A stretch of 64,000 nt of DNA from Cupriavidus nantongensis (GCF_001598055.1 NZ_CP014845.1:2392270-2456269), one strand, 5' to 3'; positions 18,288-26,809 are shown, numbered from the stretch's first letter. The notes: a model not told the origin generated them from the sequence alone. Program-made: numbers and translations.

Positions 18288-18617
18288 ATGAACGCACCTA
18301 GTAACCTCCAGACGATCGTCGGGCCGGACGGCAAGCCGGCCTTTGTCGTGATCCCGTACGGAGATTACCTCACGCAATTCGCGCAAGCCGCCGACCTGAT
18401 CCCGCATGCCGTGGTCCGGCGCGTGCTGACCGATGACGTTCCGCCGCTGCGCGCCTGGCGCGAACATCTTGGCCTGACGCAGGCGGAAGTTGCCGCGCGG
18501 CTCGGCATCTCGCAGTCTGCCTACGCGCAGCAGGAAAACAGTGCCCGCCTGCGCAAGACATCGCGCGCGCGGATTGCCGCAGCGCTAGGCATCACGGCGG
18601 CACAACTCGATATCTGA
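18288..18617 (+). CDS. XRE-family HTH protein with Phd-like N-terminus
   Basis: A 109-aa protein. The N-terminal half (GPDGKPAFVVIPYGDYLTQF) resembles the Phd/YefM antitoxin fold, and the C-terminal half is a Cro/C1 helix-turn-helix (LRAWREHLGLTQAEVAARLG, then ISQSAYAQQEN). Such proteins are usually antitoxins or autorepressors paired with a RelE/HigB toxin. No intact toxin gene is next to it: upstream is the transporter, downstream a convergent gene. An open 35-codon stretch in another frame overlaps its first codons and could be a toxin remnant. Confidence 0.75.
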   Translation: MNAPSNLQTIVGPDGKPAFVVIPYGDYLTQFAQAADLIPHAVVRRVLTDDVPPLRAWREHLGLTQAEVAARLGISQSAYAQQENSARLRKTSRARIAAALGITAAQLDI

Positions 18618-18631
18618 TCCGAGCGGCCGGT

Positions 18632-18889
18632 TCAGGCCTGCGCCGCGGTGCCGACGTTGTACTGCTCGCGCACCATCATCACCACGCGGCGGGCCTGGCG
18701 CCAGTGACGCACGGCGTCGGCTTCGCTGCGTTCGGGGAAATCGACTTCGGCGCTCCAGTTGCAGCCGGTGTGGTCGGGGCGGTGCACGCACACCGCGCGC
18801 AGCTGGCAGTCCTGACAGCCGGGCTCCTGGCGCAGGCACAGGTTGATCAGGTGCTTCAGTTCGGACAGGGGTTTGGTCAGGCGCTCCAT
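18632..18889 (-). CDS. Small Cys-rich protein, unknown function
   Basis: An 85-aa soluble protein. It has five cysteines in CLRQEPGCQDCQLRAVCVHR and one further in TGCNW, a possible metal or iron-sulphur site. ATG 18889 has GGAG 6 nt upstream. It follows the Fur paralogue by 44 bp on the same strand and is probably co-transcribed, which hints at a metal-related role. The C-terminal part (about 50-85) is amphipathic and charged. I do not recognise the family. Confidence 0.6.
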   Translation of the reverse strand: MERLTKPLSELKHLINLCLRQEPGCQDCQLRAVCVHRPDHTGCNWSAEVDFPERSEADAVRHWRQARRVVMMVREQYNVGTAAQA

Positions 18890-18933
18890 GGATGGCTCCG
18901 TCAGGCGCGCAGCATGCGGCGGGGGCGGCGAGG

Positions 18934-19404
18934 TCAGGCGCTGGCCGGCAGTTCCGGCACGGGCTCTGGGTCGGCAGCGGCGGCCCGGCATTGCGGGCAC
19001 ACGCCGTACAGCACCAGCATATGCTCGCGCAGCACAAAGGCGTTGTCGGCGGCGACCTGACGCTGGCGCTGCTCGATCCCCTCGTCGCGGAATTCCTCCA
19101 CGCGGCCGCACGCCACGCAGATCAGGTGGTCGTGGTGACCGCCTTCGTTCAGTTCAAATACGGCGTGGTCTGACTCGAAGCTGTGCCGCAGCAGGATATC
19201 GGCCTGCACCAGCTGGTTGAGCACGCGGTACACCGTCGATAGCCCGGCATCCTCGTCCTGCGTCAGCAGGATGCGGTAGACATCTTCCGCGCTCAGGTGG
19301 CGCCTGGCGCTGGTGCGGAACACTTCGAGGATGCGCATCCGCGGCGACGTCGCCTTCAGGCCGGCGCGCTTCAGATGGATCGGGTTGGTGCTCTCGGATG
19401 ACAT
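18934..19404 (-). CDS. fur: Fur-family metal-responsive regulator (Fur paralogue)
   Basis: A 156-aa regulator of the Fur family. Winged helix: [14 protein letters not shown], then [12 protein letters not shown] and [19 protein letters not shown]. The metal-binding part contains [24 protein letters not shown] and a C-terminal CPQC pair, so the structural zinc CxxC sites and regulatory His ligands are present. It resembles true Fur more than Zur or PerR. Its context lacks the omlA/smpA neighbour usual for the main beta-proteobacterial fur, so it may be a second copy. Start is uncertain among ATG 19404, 19416 and 19422. The gene below (18632-18889) is probably in the same operon. Confidence 0.85.
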   Translation of the reverse strand: MSSESTNPIHLKRAGLKATSPRMRILEVFRTSARRHLSAEDVYRILLTQDEDAGLSTVYRVLNQLVQADILLRHSFESDHAVFELNEGGHHDHLICVACGRVEEFRDEGIEQRQRQVAADNAFVLREHMLVLYGVCPQCRAAAADPEPVPELPASA

Positions 19405-19603
19405 GGCGGATGGCATAGGCATGCTGCGGCTGGCGCCCCGCAGCAGGGCGGCGCCCGGCCTGGCGCCGCACGGGCACGGCGTCAGTGGCTTGGCGGGATT
19501 TCAGGCGGGAAGCGCCAGGGCCGGCCGGGCGCTGGCGCCCTCGTCCCTGGCGGCGCGACGTGCCTGCACGGCGCGCGGAATAAAAAGGTGGCCTGGCTTG
19601 CCG

Positions 19604-19655
19604 CCGGAAGACGCGATCGGGAAAGCGGGGTCTGGTTGCTTTCCCGATCTTCCGG
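19604..19655 (-). other. Strong hairpin in the long leader region of the Fur paralogue
   Basis: CCGGAAGA-CGC-GATCGGGAAAGC pairs with GCTTTCCCGATC-TTCCGG, an 18-bp stem with a 3-4 nt bulge and an 11-nt loop. It lies about 200 bp upstream of the fur start, within the 744-bp gap 19405-20148, where no gene is convincing. A TTTTTA stretch follows about 19 nt further on the minus strand. It could be a leader structure, an attenuator, or a dispersed palindromic element. Confidence 0.45.
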
Positions 19656-19855
19656 AGACTGGCTACTACCAAACGCTCCGCGTGACGGAGCGGTCCCCAC
19701 AAAAGTCGGTATCGAAGGCCGCGGGGGCGGCATCCGGAAATCTGTCATGCCTGCCAGCGCTGGTCGCCGTCGCGTGCCGCGCGGTGCCAGCCTGGCCGGT
19801 CTGCCCGCGCCGTCCGGTGCTTGCTTCGGTGCGCCGTGCGTCAGGCAGTGATCGA

Positions 19856-19884
19856 ATAGTAAATGGGAATCGATCTCATTACAA
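19856..19884 (-). promoter_or_regulatory. Predicted leftward promoter with Fur-box-like palindrome in the spacer
   Basis: Minus strand: TTGTAA (19884-19879), 17-bp spacer, TACTAT (19861-19856). The spacer region reads TGAGATCGATTCCCA, which matches the 7-1-7 Fur consensus TGATAATnATTATCA at 10 of 14 positions. It points toward the Fur paralogue about 450 bp away. This suggests iron-dependent autoregulation through a long leader, or a separate regulated RNA. Confidence 0.4.
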
Positions 19885-20148
19885 GGAAAATTTTCGGGGT
19901 GGCGTGACTTTCGGTTTGCGAGCGCCTCTGACCGAGGGAAGGCAAGGCGCCCACGCGCGTTAGCCGCCACTTTGTACCGCTTTGTATCCGGCTTCGGCTG
20001 CGACACGGCGGCTGACAAATGCGGCCCGCATCCGCTACATGGCCGATACACCGGTCACCTTAAATACGTTCCGTGGCCGCGGCGTCGGATACCCCGAAAG
20101 CGAAAGCCGGCCCGCTCAATCCTCAACGTGAACTTAAGGAAACCGATC

Positions 20149-20496
20149 ATGACTACCCAAATCGCCCGCCGCTTCGTCCTCGCCGTCGCCCTCGCTGCCG
20201 CCGCTGCCGGCGCCAACGCCGCCAGCTTCTCCGCCGGCGCCCGCGACCCGTTCACCGACGGAGCCCGCAGCGCGGTGGATGCCCGCGACCCGTACAGCGA
20301 GGGCGCGCGTTCGGTCCAGGAGCCGCGCAGCCCGTATAGCGATGGCGCCCGCAGCGTCGATCCGTTCAGCGATGGTGCGCGCAACGTCGATCCTTACACC
20401 GACGGCGCCCGCACCGTCGCCGGGCTCGACCGCAGCGGCGTGTCGGCGGACCCGGCGCGCAGCGTCGATCCGTACCTCGACGGCGCCTACGCCTAA
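20149..20496 (+). CDS. Secreted repeat protein with DP(Y/F)xDGAR repeats
   Basis: A 115-aa exported protein. Residues 1-25 form a Sec signal peptide (MTTQIARRFVLAVALAAAAA, cleavage near ANA-AS). The mature part is almost entirely a degenerate repeat of 10-16 residues with core DP(Y/F)(S/T)DGAR(S/N/T)(V/A). About six copies are visible: DPFTDGARS, DPYSEGARS, SPYSDGARS, DPFSDGARN, DPYTDGART and a final DPYLDGAYA. Acidic and aromatic spacing recalls Ca2+-binding or intrinsically disordered wall proteins, but I recognise no described family. AAGGAA precedes the ATG. The ohr gene follows 63 bp later. Confidence 0.7.
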   Translation: MTTQIARRFVLAVALAAAAAGANAASFSAGARDPFTDGARSAVDARDPYSEGARSVQEPRSPYSDGARSVDPFSDGARNVDPYTDGARTVAGLDRSGVSADPARSVDPYLDGAYA

Positions 20497-20559
20497 GCAG
20501 TGCCGGCCGGCGCGCCGGCCCGCTTCATCACCACCAACACCAACCAACAGGAACCAGAC

Positions 20560-20979
20560 ATGACCCGTATCGAAAAAGTGCTGTACACCGGCAAGGTCCA
20601 CATCACCGCGGGCGGCCGCGATGGCGAGGCGCGCAGCGACGACGGCCGCCTCAACCTGCAGCTGTCACGACCAGGATCGCCCGGCGCCGGCACCAACCCT
20701 GAGCAATTGCTGGCGGCGGGCTGGTCGGCATGCTTTATCGGCGCGATCGGGCTGGCCGCCGGCAAGCGGCAAATCAAGCTGCCGTCGGACCTGTCGGTCG
20801 ATGCCGAAATCGACCTGGGCACGGCGGGCGACGCCTACCTGCTGCAGGCCCGGCTCAATGTCAGCATTCCCGGCATCGAGCGCGAGCTGGCACAGGCACT
20901 GGTCGATACCGCCCACCAGACCTGCCCGTACTCCAAGGCGCTGCGCGGCAATATCCACGTCGAGACCCGGCTGGTCTGA
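20560..20979 (+). CDS. ohr: Organic hydroperoxide resistance protein (Ohr)
   Basis: A 139-aa OsmC/Ohr-superfamily peroxidase that reduces organic hydroperoxides, recycled by lipoylated proteins in the family. The two redox cysteines are present: C58 in AGWSACFIGAI and C122 in HQTCPYSKA; R20 in GGRDG likely fills the catalytic Arg role. Length is exactly typical. ATG 20560 follows CAGGAACC; the frame extends upstream without resemblance. No OhrR gene is adjacent, unlike many ohr loci. It may share a transcript with the repeat protein upstream. Confidence 0.92.
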   Translation: MTRIEKVLYTGKVHITAGGRDGEARSDDGRLNLQLSRPGSPGAGTNPEQLLAAGWSACFIGAIGLAAGKRQIKLPSDLSVDAEIDLGTAGDAYLLQARLNVSIPGIERELAQALVDTAHQTCPYSKALRGNIHVETRLV

Positions 20980-20984
20980 AGCAA

Positions 20985-21054
20985 GGGGCTGCCTGATCGC
21001 GAGGCAGCCCCAATCCTGCATCTCATGACCGCGGCAGCCCTGGGCTGCCGCGGT
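20985..21054. terminator. Tandem hairpins between convergent ohr and SDR genes
   Basis: Two perfect inverted repeats lie back to back: GGGGCTGCCT/AGGCAGCCCC (20985-21011) and ACCGCGGCAGCCC/GGGCTGCCGCGGT (21028-21054). Neither has a strong T-run. They probably serve as bidirectional transcript ends for ohr and the SDR gene. Confidence 0.5.
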
Positions 21055-21068
21055 CGCTTGCCGCGTGG

Positions 21069-21779
21069 TCAATGGCCGGCGCTCTGCCCGCCATCGACGT
21101 GCAGGATCTCGCCGGTCACGAAGGGCGCCGCATCCAGGTACAGCACGGCGTCGACGATATCGCGCATCTCGCCCATATGGCCCATGGGGTGCAGCGCGCC
21201 CAGGGCCGCGTGGGTCTCGGGGGCATGCATCGGCGACTTGATGATGCCGGGCGAGACGGCGTTGGCGCGGATGCCGGTGCGGGCGTATTCGATCGCCAGC
21301 GAGCGGGTGGCCGCATTGAGGCCGCCCTTGGTCAGCGACGCCAGCACCGATGGCACCCCGCTGAGGGCATGGTCGACCAGGCTGGTGGTGATGCTGACCA
21401 CGTGGCCGCTGCGCTGTTTTTCCATCTCGGCGACGGCCAGCTGCGTGATATGGAAAAAGCCTGCCAGGTTGATGCCGGTGACCGCTGCGTAGTCCGCGTC
21501 GGTATAGCTGGTGAACGGCTTGGCGACGAAGATGCCGGCGTTGTTGACGAGCGTATCGATCCGGCCGAACCTGGCCACGCCCTCGGCGATGACGCGGCGC
21601 GCGGTGGCCGGGTCGGCCAGGTCTCCGGCGACGGCCAGCAAGTCCTGGTCGTCGGACGGCCGGATGCTGCGCGCCGTGGCGACGACGCGATCGCCGCGTT
21701 CGCGGAAGGCCTTGACCAGTTCCGCGCCGATGCCCTGCGATGCGCCAGTGATGACGACGACTTTCTGTGCTGCACTCAT
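21069..21779 (-). CDS. SDR-family protein lacking the catalytic tyrosine
   Basis: A 236-aa short-chain dehydrogenase/reductase fold protein. The nucleotide-binding motif TGASQGIG (11-18), NNAG (79-82) and the Lys of the active site (K151 in ASLTKGG) are intact. The catalytic Tyr four residues before that Lys is replaced by Ala (A147). So classical YxxxK chemistry is not expected, although NAD(P) binding is. C-terminal VTGEILHVDGGQSAG is standard. Divergent from a LysR gene over 236 bp, the usual layout for a LysR-regulated oxidoreductase. Confidence 0.85.
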   Translation of the reverse strand: MSAAQKVVVITGASQGIGAELVKAFRERGDRVVATARSIRPSDDQDLLAVAGDLADPATARRVIAEGVARFGRIDTLVNNAGIFVAKPFTSYTDADYAAVTGINLAGFFHITQLAVAEMEKQRSGHVVSITTSLVDHALSGVPSVLASLTKGGLNAATRSLAIEYARTGIRANAVSPGIIKSPMHAPETHAALGALHPMGHMGEMRDIVDAVLYLDAAPFVTGEILHVDGGQSAGH

Positions 21780-22015
21780 GTTTTCACCTCGATGTAGGTT
21801 GGTCCGGCTAGCGTGCCGATCGGGCCCGCGGCGCCGATGGGTTCCAATCTATGGGCTCGGGCCGGGCTTTCGAAGGCACCGGCCGGACAAACAGTTATGC
21901 GCGGCGCGTACTAATGCACGGGCGCGTCAGTCGACTTCGGCGGGGCGCGAACCTATGATGGCGACTGCCCCGTCTACCGGGACCGGGCGAGCTCCGTCAC
22001 CAGCTGGAGAAAGCC

Positions 22016-22927
22016 ATGAAACGCCAATTCGATGATCTCCAGCTCGGCAGCATCGAACTGTTTTGCCTGGCCGCTGAACTGGGCAGCTTTACCGCGGCCG
22101 CGGTCGCCGCCGGCGTGACGCCGCCCGCGGTCAGCCGTACCGTGCAGAGGCTGGAAGAGCGGCTGGGCGTGCGGCTGTTCGTGCGCACCACGCGGCAGAT
22201 CCGCCTGACCGACGAAGGCCGCCTGTACTTCGAGCAGAGCCGCGCCGCGCTGGCACAGCTGGTCGATGCCGAACGGCAGATCGGCGGCCATCACGCGACG
22301 CCGGCCGGGCGGCTGCGTATCAGCCTGCCAACGCCGTATGCCCACTATCGCGTGTTGCCGGTGCTGCCGGCATTCCGGGCGCGGTACCCGGAGGTCCAGA
22401 TCGACGTGCACATCAGCAACCGCAATGTTGATTTCGCCGATGACACCTATGACCTGTGCGTGCGCGGACGCGCGCCGGATGACTCGAACCTGATCGCGCG
22501 CAAGCTCGAAGACGCCGAGCTGGTGGTGGTGGCGACGCCCGCCTACCTGCGGCAGGCCGGCACGCCGCAAGCGCCGGAGGATCTGCTGCGGCATGAATGC
22601 ATCCAGTTCGAGCGCCCCAGCAGCGGACGCAGGATTCCCTGGACCCTCCGCGTCGACGGCACGGAAACCGATATCGTCACGACCGGCTCGTACACGGCCT
22701 CGGAGGATATCCTTGGCGGCGCCACGCTGGTGCGCGCCGGCGCCGGCCTGTTCCAGACCTATCGCTTCGTGGTGGAACAGGACCTGCGCGACGGCACGCT
22801 GGTGGAAGTGCTGCGCGAATACGGCGGGAGTGCGCGCCCGTTCGTGCTGCTATACCCGTCCGCGCGCCATGTCACGCGACGGGTGCGGGTGTTCGTCGAC
22901 TTCCTGCTCGAGAAGTTCTCGGCTTAG
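22016..22927 (+). CDS. LysR-family transcriptional regulator
   Basis: A 303-aa LysR regulator. Winged helix at residues 1-62 (LGSFTAAAVAAGVTPPAVSR, with RLEERLGVRLFVRTTRQIRLT), then a CrgA-type effector domain. In that domain RLRISLPTPYAHYRVLPVLP and the DLCVRGRAPDDSNLIARKL stretch resemble the large CrgA/AphB-like group. It is divergently oriented to the Tyr-less SDR gene, which is its most likely target. It ends 9 bp from the convergent RidA gene. Confidence 0.9.
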   Translation: MKRQFDDLQLGSIELFCLAAELGSFTAAAVAAGVTPPAVSRTVQRLEERLGVRLFVRTTRQIRLTDEGRLYFEQSRAALAQLVDAERQIGGHHATPAGRLRISLPTPYAHYRVLPVLPAFRARYPEVQIDVHISNRNVDFADDTYDLCVRGRAPDDSNLIARKLEDAELVVVATPAYLRQAGTPQAPEDLLRHECIQFERPSSGRRIPWTLRVDGTETDIVTTGSYTASEDILGGATLVRAGAGLFQTYRFVVEQDLRDGTLVEVLREYGGSARPFVLLYPSARHVTRRVRVFVDFLLEKFSA

Positions 22928-22936
22928 CAGTTCCCC

Positions 22937-23401
22937 TCATGCCGGCCGGACCTGCGCGATGACCACCAGGATCACTGCCGCGTTGCCTGGCTGCTGGAAG
23001 TGCGAAGAGATCGTGCGCGCGTGTCCGGCCTTGTCGCCCAGCACATCGCGGAACAGCTCCGACGCCGCGTCGAGCACCGCCGGTTGTGCGAACCAGCCAG
23101 GTGCGCTGGCGATGTGGCCGTCGACCCGCACGATGTGGTCGAGCCGCGCAAAGCCGCCCAGATGCGCGTCGATCTGCGCCAGCACGTTGAGCGCGGCCAG
23201 CTCGGCGGCACGCCTGCCTTGGTCGACGCTCAGGTCCTTGCCGACCTGGCCCTGCCAGATCACCTTGCCGTCCTGCAGCGGCAACTGCCCGGAAATGAAC
23301 AGCAGGTCGCCGGCCTGGCTGGCCGCGGTATAACTGCCCAAGGGTTGAGGCGGTTGCGGCAGCGCCAGGCCGCGCGCCGCGAGTCGTTGCTGGACAGACA
23401 T
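22937..23401 (-). CDS. RidA/YjgF-family protein
   Basis: A 154-aa member of the RidA superfamily, whose archetype hydrolyses reactive enamine/imine intermediates from PLP enzymes. It has the larger size and the N-terminal LAARGLALPQPPQPLGSYTAA of the YjgH-like/RutC-remote subgroups. The core is GDLLFISGQLPLQDG, and DHIVRVDGHIAS replaces the archetypal CVKTT(V)Y. The archetypal R105 neighbourhood (P-x-R-x) is not obvious. It is part of the leftward run with the creatininase-family gene upstream (168-bp gap). Confidence 0.8.
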   Translation of the reverse strand: MSVQQRLAARGLALPQPPQPLGSYTAASQAGDLLFISGQLPLQDGKVIWQGQVGKDLSVDQGRRAAELAALNVLAQIDAHLGGFARLDHIVRVDGHIASAPGWFAQPAVLDAASELFRDVLGDKAGHARTISSHFQQPGNAAVILVVIAQVRPA

Positions 23402-23508
23402 GGTGGCTCCTTATCCAAAGGCGTCGTGGCTCACACGGCAGACTCTATGGGCTCGCCGGCACGCGATAAAGCCATCGACCGGAACAGCAATTGATACATG
23501 GCGTAATC

Positions 23509-23544
23509 AGTCCCGGCCGCAGTCCCGGCCGCAGTCCCGGCCGC
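23509..23544. repeat. Three tandem copies of a 12-bp repeat
   Basis: AGTCCCGGCCGC occurs three times in perfect tandem in the gap between the creatininase-family gene and the RidA gene. It falls within the promoter region of the latter. A slippage-prone microsatellite is likely. Confidence 0.85.
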
Positions 23545-23569
23545 GGCGGCCATACACGTCGTGGAGACA

Positions 23570-24319
23570 TCACTCTGGCATCGGTTCGCGGCTGAACGCG
23601 TCCAGTTCCTGCACCAGGCTCTGCGCCGCAAGCCGGACCAGTGCGGCGCCCTTCTCGGCCGTTGCCAGTCCGGGGTCCGAGCCGATGCGGCCGTCCGGAT
23701 AGCGCGCGCGGAAGTCCAGTGCCTCGCGGATGGGGCCGCTGGGTGCGATCCGGGGTGCGTAGTCGGCATGCTTGCGCGCATCCGGAAAGGCCCATTGGGT
23801 GATCGCGATTTCAGAAGGCGTGGCGTGGGAGCCGTGGCCGGTCGGGAACTGTTCGCGCGCCAGCTCGCCCACGCCAGGCAAGTCCCACCAGTTGCACAGC
23901 TTCAGCGCAAAGCCGGCGCGGCGCCTGGCGAAGCTGGCTTCGGCGTAGAGCTCCGAGAAGGCCGCGTCGATCGAGGCAACGTTGCCGCCATGGCCGTTCA
24001 GGAACAGCAGCTTTTCGAAGCCATGCCCTGCCAGCGAGCGTACCCAGTCGCCGATCGCGGCGATGAAGGTCGACGGACGCAGCGAAATCGTCCCGGCGAA
24101 TGCCAGGTGATGCTGCGCCATGCCGATATTGAAGGTCGGCGCCACCAGGATATCGGCCTGCTTTTCCGCCTCGCCGGCAATGATTTGCGGGCACAGCCAG
24201 TCGGTGCCGAGCAGCCCGGTCGGCCCATGTTGTTCGTTCGAGCCGATGGGAATCACGATGGTACGGCTGCGGGCCAGGTATTGCTCGATCTCCGCCCAGG
24301 TTGAAAGATGAAGTTGCAC
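23570..24319 (-). CDS. Creatininase-family amidohydrolase
   Basis: A 249-aa cytosolic metalloenzyme of the creatininase family, which includes creatinine amidohydrolase and 3-dehydro-scyllo-inosose and related ring hydrolases. Metal and active-site motifs are visible: PIGSNEQHGP (about 24-33), GTDW, NGHGGN (about 110-115) and a distal GSHATPSE. The start is a GTG at 24319 with AAGGAG 5 nt upstream. The reading frame continues far upstream, but that part is not this gene. It is followed upstream by an MFS permease and controlled perhaps by the divergent LysR at 25892. The true substrate is unknown. Confidence 0.85.
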   Translation of the reverse strand: MQLHLSTWAEIEQYLARSRTIVIPIGSNEQHGPTGLLGTDWLCPQIIAGEAEKQADILVAPTFNIGMAQHHLAFAGTISLRPSTFIAAIGDWVRSLAGHGFEKLLFLNGHGGNVASIDAAFSELYAEASFARRRAGFALKLCNWWDLPGVGELAREQFPTGHGSHATPSEIAITQWAFPDARKHADYAPRIAPSGPIREALDFRARYPDGRIGSDPGLATAEKGAALVRLAAQSLVQELDAFSREPMPE

Positions 24320-24369
24320 GGGAGCTCCTTGGTGGGTGATGGTCGGGGTCACGGCGGCGCGATGCCGCA

Positions 24370-25656
24370 TCAGCGGCGCGCGGGCAGCTTGTTGCACAGG
24401 ATGATGACGGCCGCCAGCAGCGGCAGCGCGGCCATCATCAGCATGCCGAGATGGAGGTTGCCGGTCGCGGTCTTGGTCCAGCCGATGGTGGCCGGTCCCC
24501 AGAAGCCGCCCGACAGGCCGATGGTGTTGATCAGCGCAATGCCGCCCGCTGCCGCCGGGCCCTGGATGTATTCGGCCGGCATGGCCCAGAACACGGTGTA
24601 GGCCATCCACAGACCCATGGTGGCGAGCGTCAGCAGCACCAGCGTCGCTACCAGGTTGCCGTCCGCCAGCACCGAGGCTGCCAGCAGCATGGCTGCCGCC
24701 AGTGCCGGCAGCGCGCAGTGCAGGCGCCGCTCGCCCGAGCGGTCGGATTTGCGGCCCATGTAGTACATGCCGAACGCGGCCGCCACGTATGGGATGGCCG
24801 CGTACCAGCCGAGCCGCACGGTATCGTCCACGCCCTGCGCCTTGATCATGGTCGGCAGCCAGAAGCTGATGGCGTAGATCGCCGCGATGATGCAGAAGTA
24901 GGCCAGCGCCAGCACATAGACGCGCGGGTCGCGGGCCACGGCGCCGAAGCCATGCTTGTGCGCGGCGACCGGCCCCAGTTCGGCTTCCAGCAGGCGCCGT
25001 TCGGCGTCGCTGAGCCAGTTCGCCTGCGCCGGGCGGTCCGGCACCAGCGACAGCGCCAGCACGCCCAGCAGCACGCAAGGCAGGCCCTCGACCAGGAACA
25101 TCCATTGCCAACCCGCCAGTCCGCCATGGCCCGCCAGCGCGGTCATCAGCCACGCCGACACCGGCCCGCCGACGATGCCGCCGATCGGTCCCGCCAGGAA
25201 CACGATGGCGATGGCCCGGGCCATGCGTTGCGGCCCGTACCAGCACGACAGGTAATAGATCATGCCGGGCGCGAAGCCGGCCTCGAACACGCCGAGCAGG
25301 AAGCGCAACGCGTAGAACGTCGGCACGTCCCGCACGAACACCATGCAGGCCGAGGTCAGCCCCCACAGCACCAGGATCCGGCTGAAGGTCTTGCGCGCCC
25401 CGACCCGCGGCAGCATCAGGTTGCTCGGCAGTTCGAACAGCACATAGCCCACGAAGAAGATGCCGGCGCCGACGCCGTAGGCCGCGTCGGAAAAGCCCAG
25501 GTCGCTTTGCATCTGCAGCTTGGCAAAGCCAACGTTGACCCGGTCCAGGTAGGCGAACAGATAGCAGACCAGCAGGAAGGGCAACAGGCGCCAGTTGATG
25601 CGGCTGTAGAGGCTGGAAGCGCCTTCCATGGCGCCCGCGGTAGGGATGGCTAGCAT
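24370..25656 (-). CDS. MFS transporter, anion:cation symporter type
   Basis: A 428-aa inner-membrane permease with 12 predicted helices. Family marks: RLLPFLLVCYLFAYLDRVNV in helix 1, LGVFEAGFAPGMIYYLSCWY in helix 4-5, and GRKSDRSGERR between helices 8 and 9. These fit the ACS family (GudP, 4-hydroxyphenylacetate and phthalate permeases), which takes up organic anions. It probably brings in the substrate of the creatininase-family enzyme encoded 50 bp downstream. The start at 25656 follows GGAGACAG. Divergent from a LysR regulator. Confidence 0.87.
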   Translation of the reverse strand: MLAIPTAGAMEGASSLYSRINWRLLPFLLVCYLFAYLDRVNVGFAKLQMQSDLGFSDAAYGVGAGIFFVGYVLFELPSNLMLPRVGARKTFSRILVLWGLTSACMVFVRDVPTFYALRFLLGVFEAGFAPGMIYYLSCWYGPQRMARAIAIVFLAGPIGGIVGGPVSAWLMTALAGHGGLAGWQWMFLVEGLPCVLLGVLALSLVPDRPAQANWLSDAERRLLEAELGPVAAHKHGFGAVARDPRVYVLALAYFCIIAAIYAISFWLPTMIKAQGVDDTVRLGWYAAIPYVAAAFGMYYMGRKSDRSGERRLHCALPALAAAMLLAASVLADGNLVATLVLLTLATMGLWMAYTVFWAMPAEYIQGPAAAGGIALINTIGLSGGFWGPATIGWTKTATGNLHLGMLMMAALPLLAAVIILCNKLPARR

Positions 25657-25891
25657 GCTCGCTGTCTCCGGTGTGGTTGCGGCCCGGTGGGCTCGGTAGG
25701 GCTTGGTCGTGTCCCTTGTGTGCTGAATCGTGGCAGCCGCGGGCGGGCTGGCAAACAGCAACTCGGGACACACTTCGTTCTGTTCCGGGCAACGCACCGG
25801 TCCAGGTGGCCCACGCTGCCCGTGGCAAGCAGGGCAAGGCGCGTTCGGGTATCGTTACCGCTGCAGAAAAACGGCGGAACAGGCGTTCGAC

Positions 25892-26809
25892 ATGCGAGAG
25901 ATCAATCAGCAGCGGCTGCGATACTTCCGTGAAGTGCTGGCGCACGGCACCATCCGCGGCGCGGCGGACAGCCTGAACACCTCGCCCTCGGTGATCACGC
26001 GGCAGATCCGGTTGCTGGAGGAAGAACTGGGCGCGCTGCTGTTCGAGCGCGCGCCACGCGGGCTGCGGCCCACCGCGGCGGCGGCGCACCTGCTGGAATT
26101 CTGGCGCGGCTACCGCTCGCACCAGGAGCAGCTGGAAGACCAGCTGCACGCGCTGCAGGGCTTGCAGCAAGGCGAGGTCAGGCTGGTCCTGAGCGAGGGC
26201 TACGTCGACCTGCTCGTCAACGAGGTGCTGGCACGGTTCTGTGCGCGCTATCCGCGCCTCGATATCCGCATGGACATCCTGGCGGTCGATGGCGTGCTGG
26301 AGGAGGTGGCGGAAAGCCGCGCGCATATCGGACTGGCCTACAACCCGCCGCCGCACCCGCGCATCGAATACCGCGCGAGCGCGTCGCAGCCGGTGGTGCT
26401 GCTGGTCAGGCCCGACCACCCGCTGGCGCTGCGCGGCGGCGCGGCCAGCGTCGCCGACCTGCAGGCCTATCCGCTCGCCATGATGCCGGCGTCGTTTGGC
26501 GTCGGCCATGCCTTGCGCATGGTCGAGTTCGCCGAGAACGTCTCGATCCGCGCGACGCTGGTCAGCAACTCATTGACCGCGCTGAAGCAGTTCGTCGCCT
26601 ACGACCAGTACATGACGCTGATCGGCGAATTCGCCGCGTACCGCGAGATCGCGGCGGGCACGCTGGCGGTGGTGCCGCTGGACCATCCCTTGTTCCTGGG
26701 CACGCAGGCCCGGCTGCTGGTGAAGGCCGGGCGGCCCCTGCCCGCGGCTGCGCTGGAACTGCTCGACCATATCGGCCGGCATATGTCGATGTTCGCGCGC
26801 CAGCGCTAG
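25892..26809 (+). CDS. LysR-family transcriptional regulator
   Basis: A 305-aa LysR regulator. The winged helix includes [20 protein letters not shown] and [20 protein letters not shown], followed by the effector domain from about residue 95. It is divergently placed to the MFS-creatininase genes, 235 bp apart, and is the likely regulator of that leftward operon. ATG 25892 begins the canonical [15 protein letters not shown]; the long upstream extension is not conserved in type. Confidence 0.9.
   Translation: MREINQQRLRYFREVLAHGTIRGAADSLNTSPSVITRQIRLLEEELGALLFERAPRGLRPTAAAAHLLEFWRGYRSHQEQLEDQLHALQGLQQGEVRLVLSEGYVDLLVNEVLARFCARYPRLDIRMDILAVDGVLEEVAESRAHIGLAYNPPPHPRIEYRASASQPVVLLVRPDHPLALRGGAASVADLQAYPLAMMPASFGVGHALRMVEFAENVSIRATLVSNSLTALKQFVAYDQYMTLIGEFAAYREIAAGTLAVVPLDHPLFLGTQARLLVKAGRPLPAAALELLDHIGRHMSMFARQR

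Noticed and set aside
19588-19851. Small rightward open frame in the gap near fur
   Set aside because: It is created by the palindrome and by an extragenic-type repeat; no ribosome binding site and an unlikely peptide.
24320-26509. Upstream extension of the creatininase frame across the MFS gene, giving a 979-residue protein
   Set aside because: The extension is the out-of-frame reading of the MFS and LysR genes; a GTG with AAGGAG at 24319 is the proper start.
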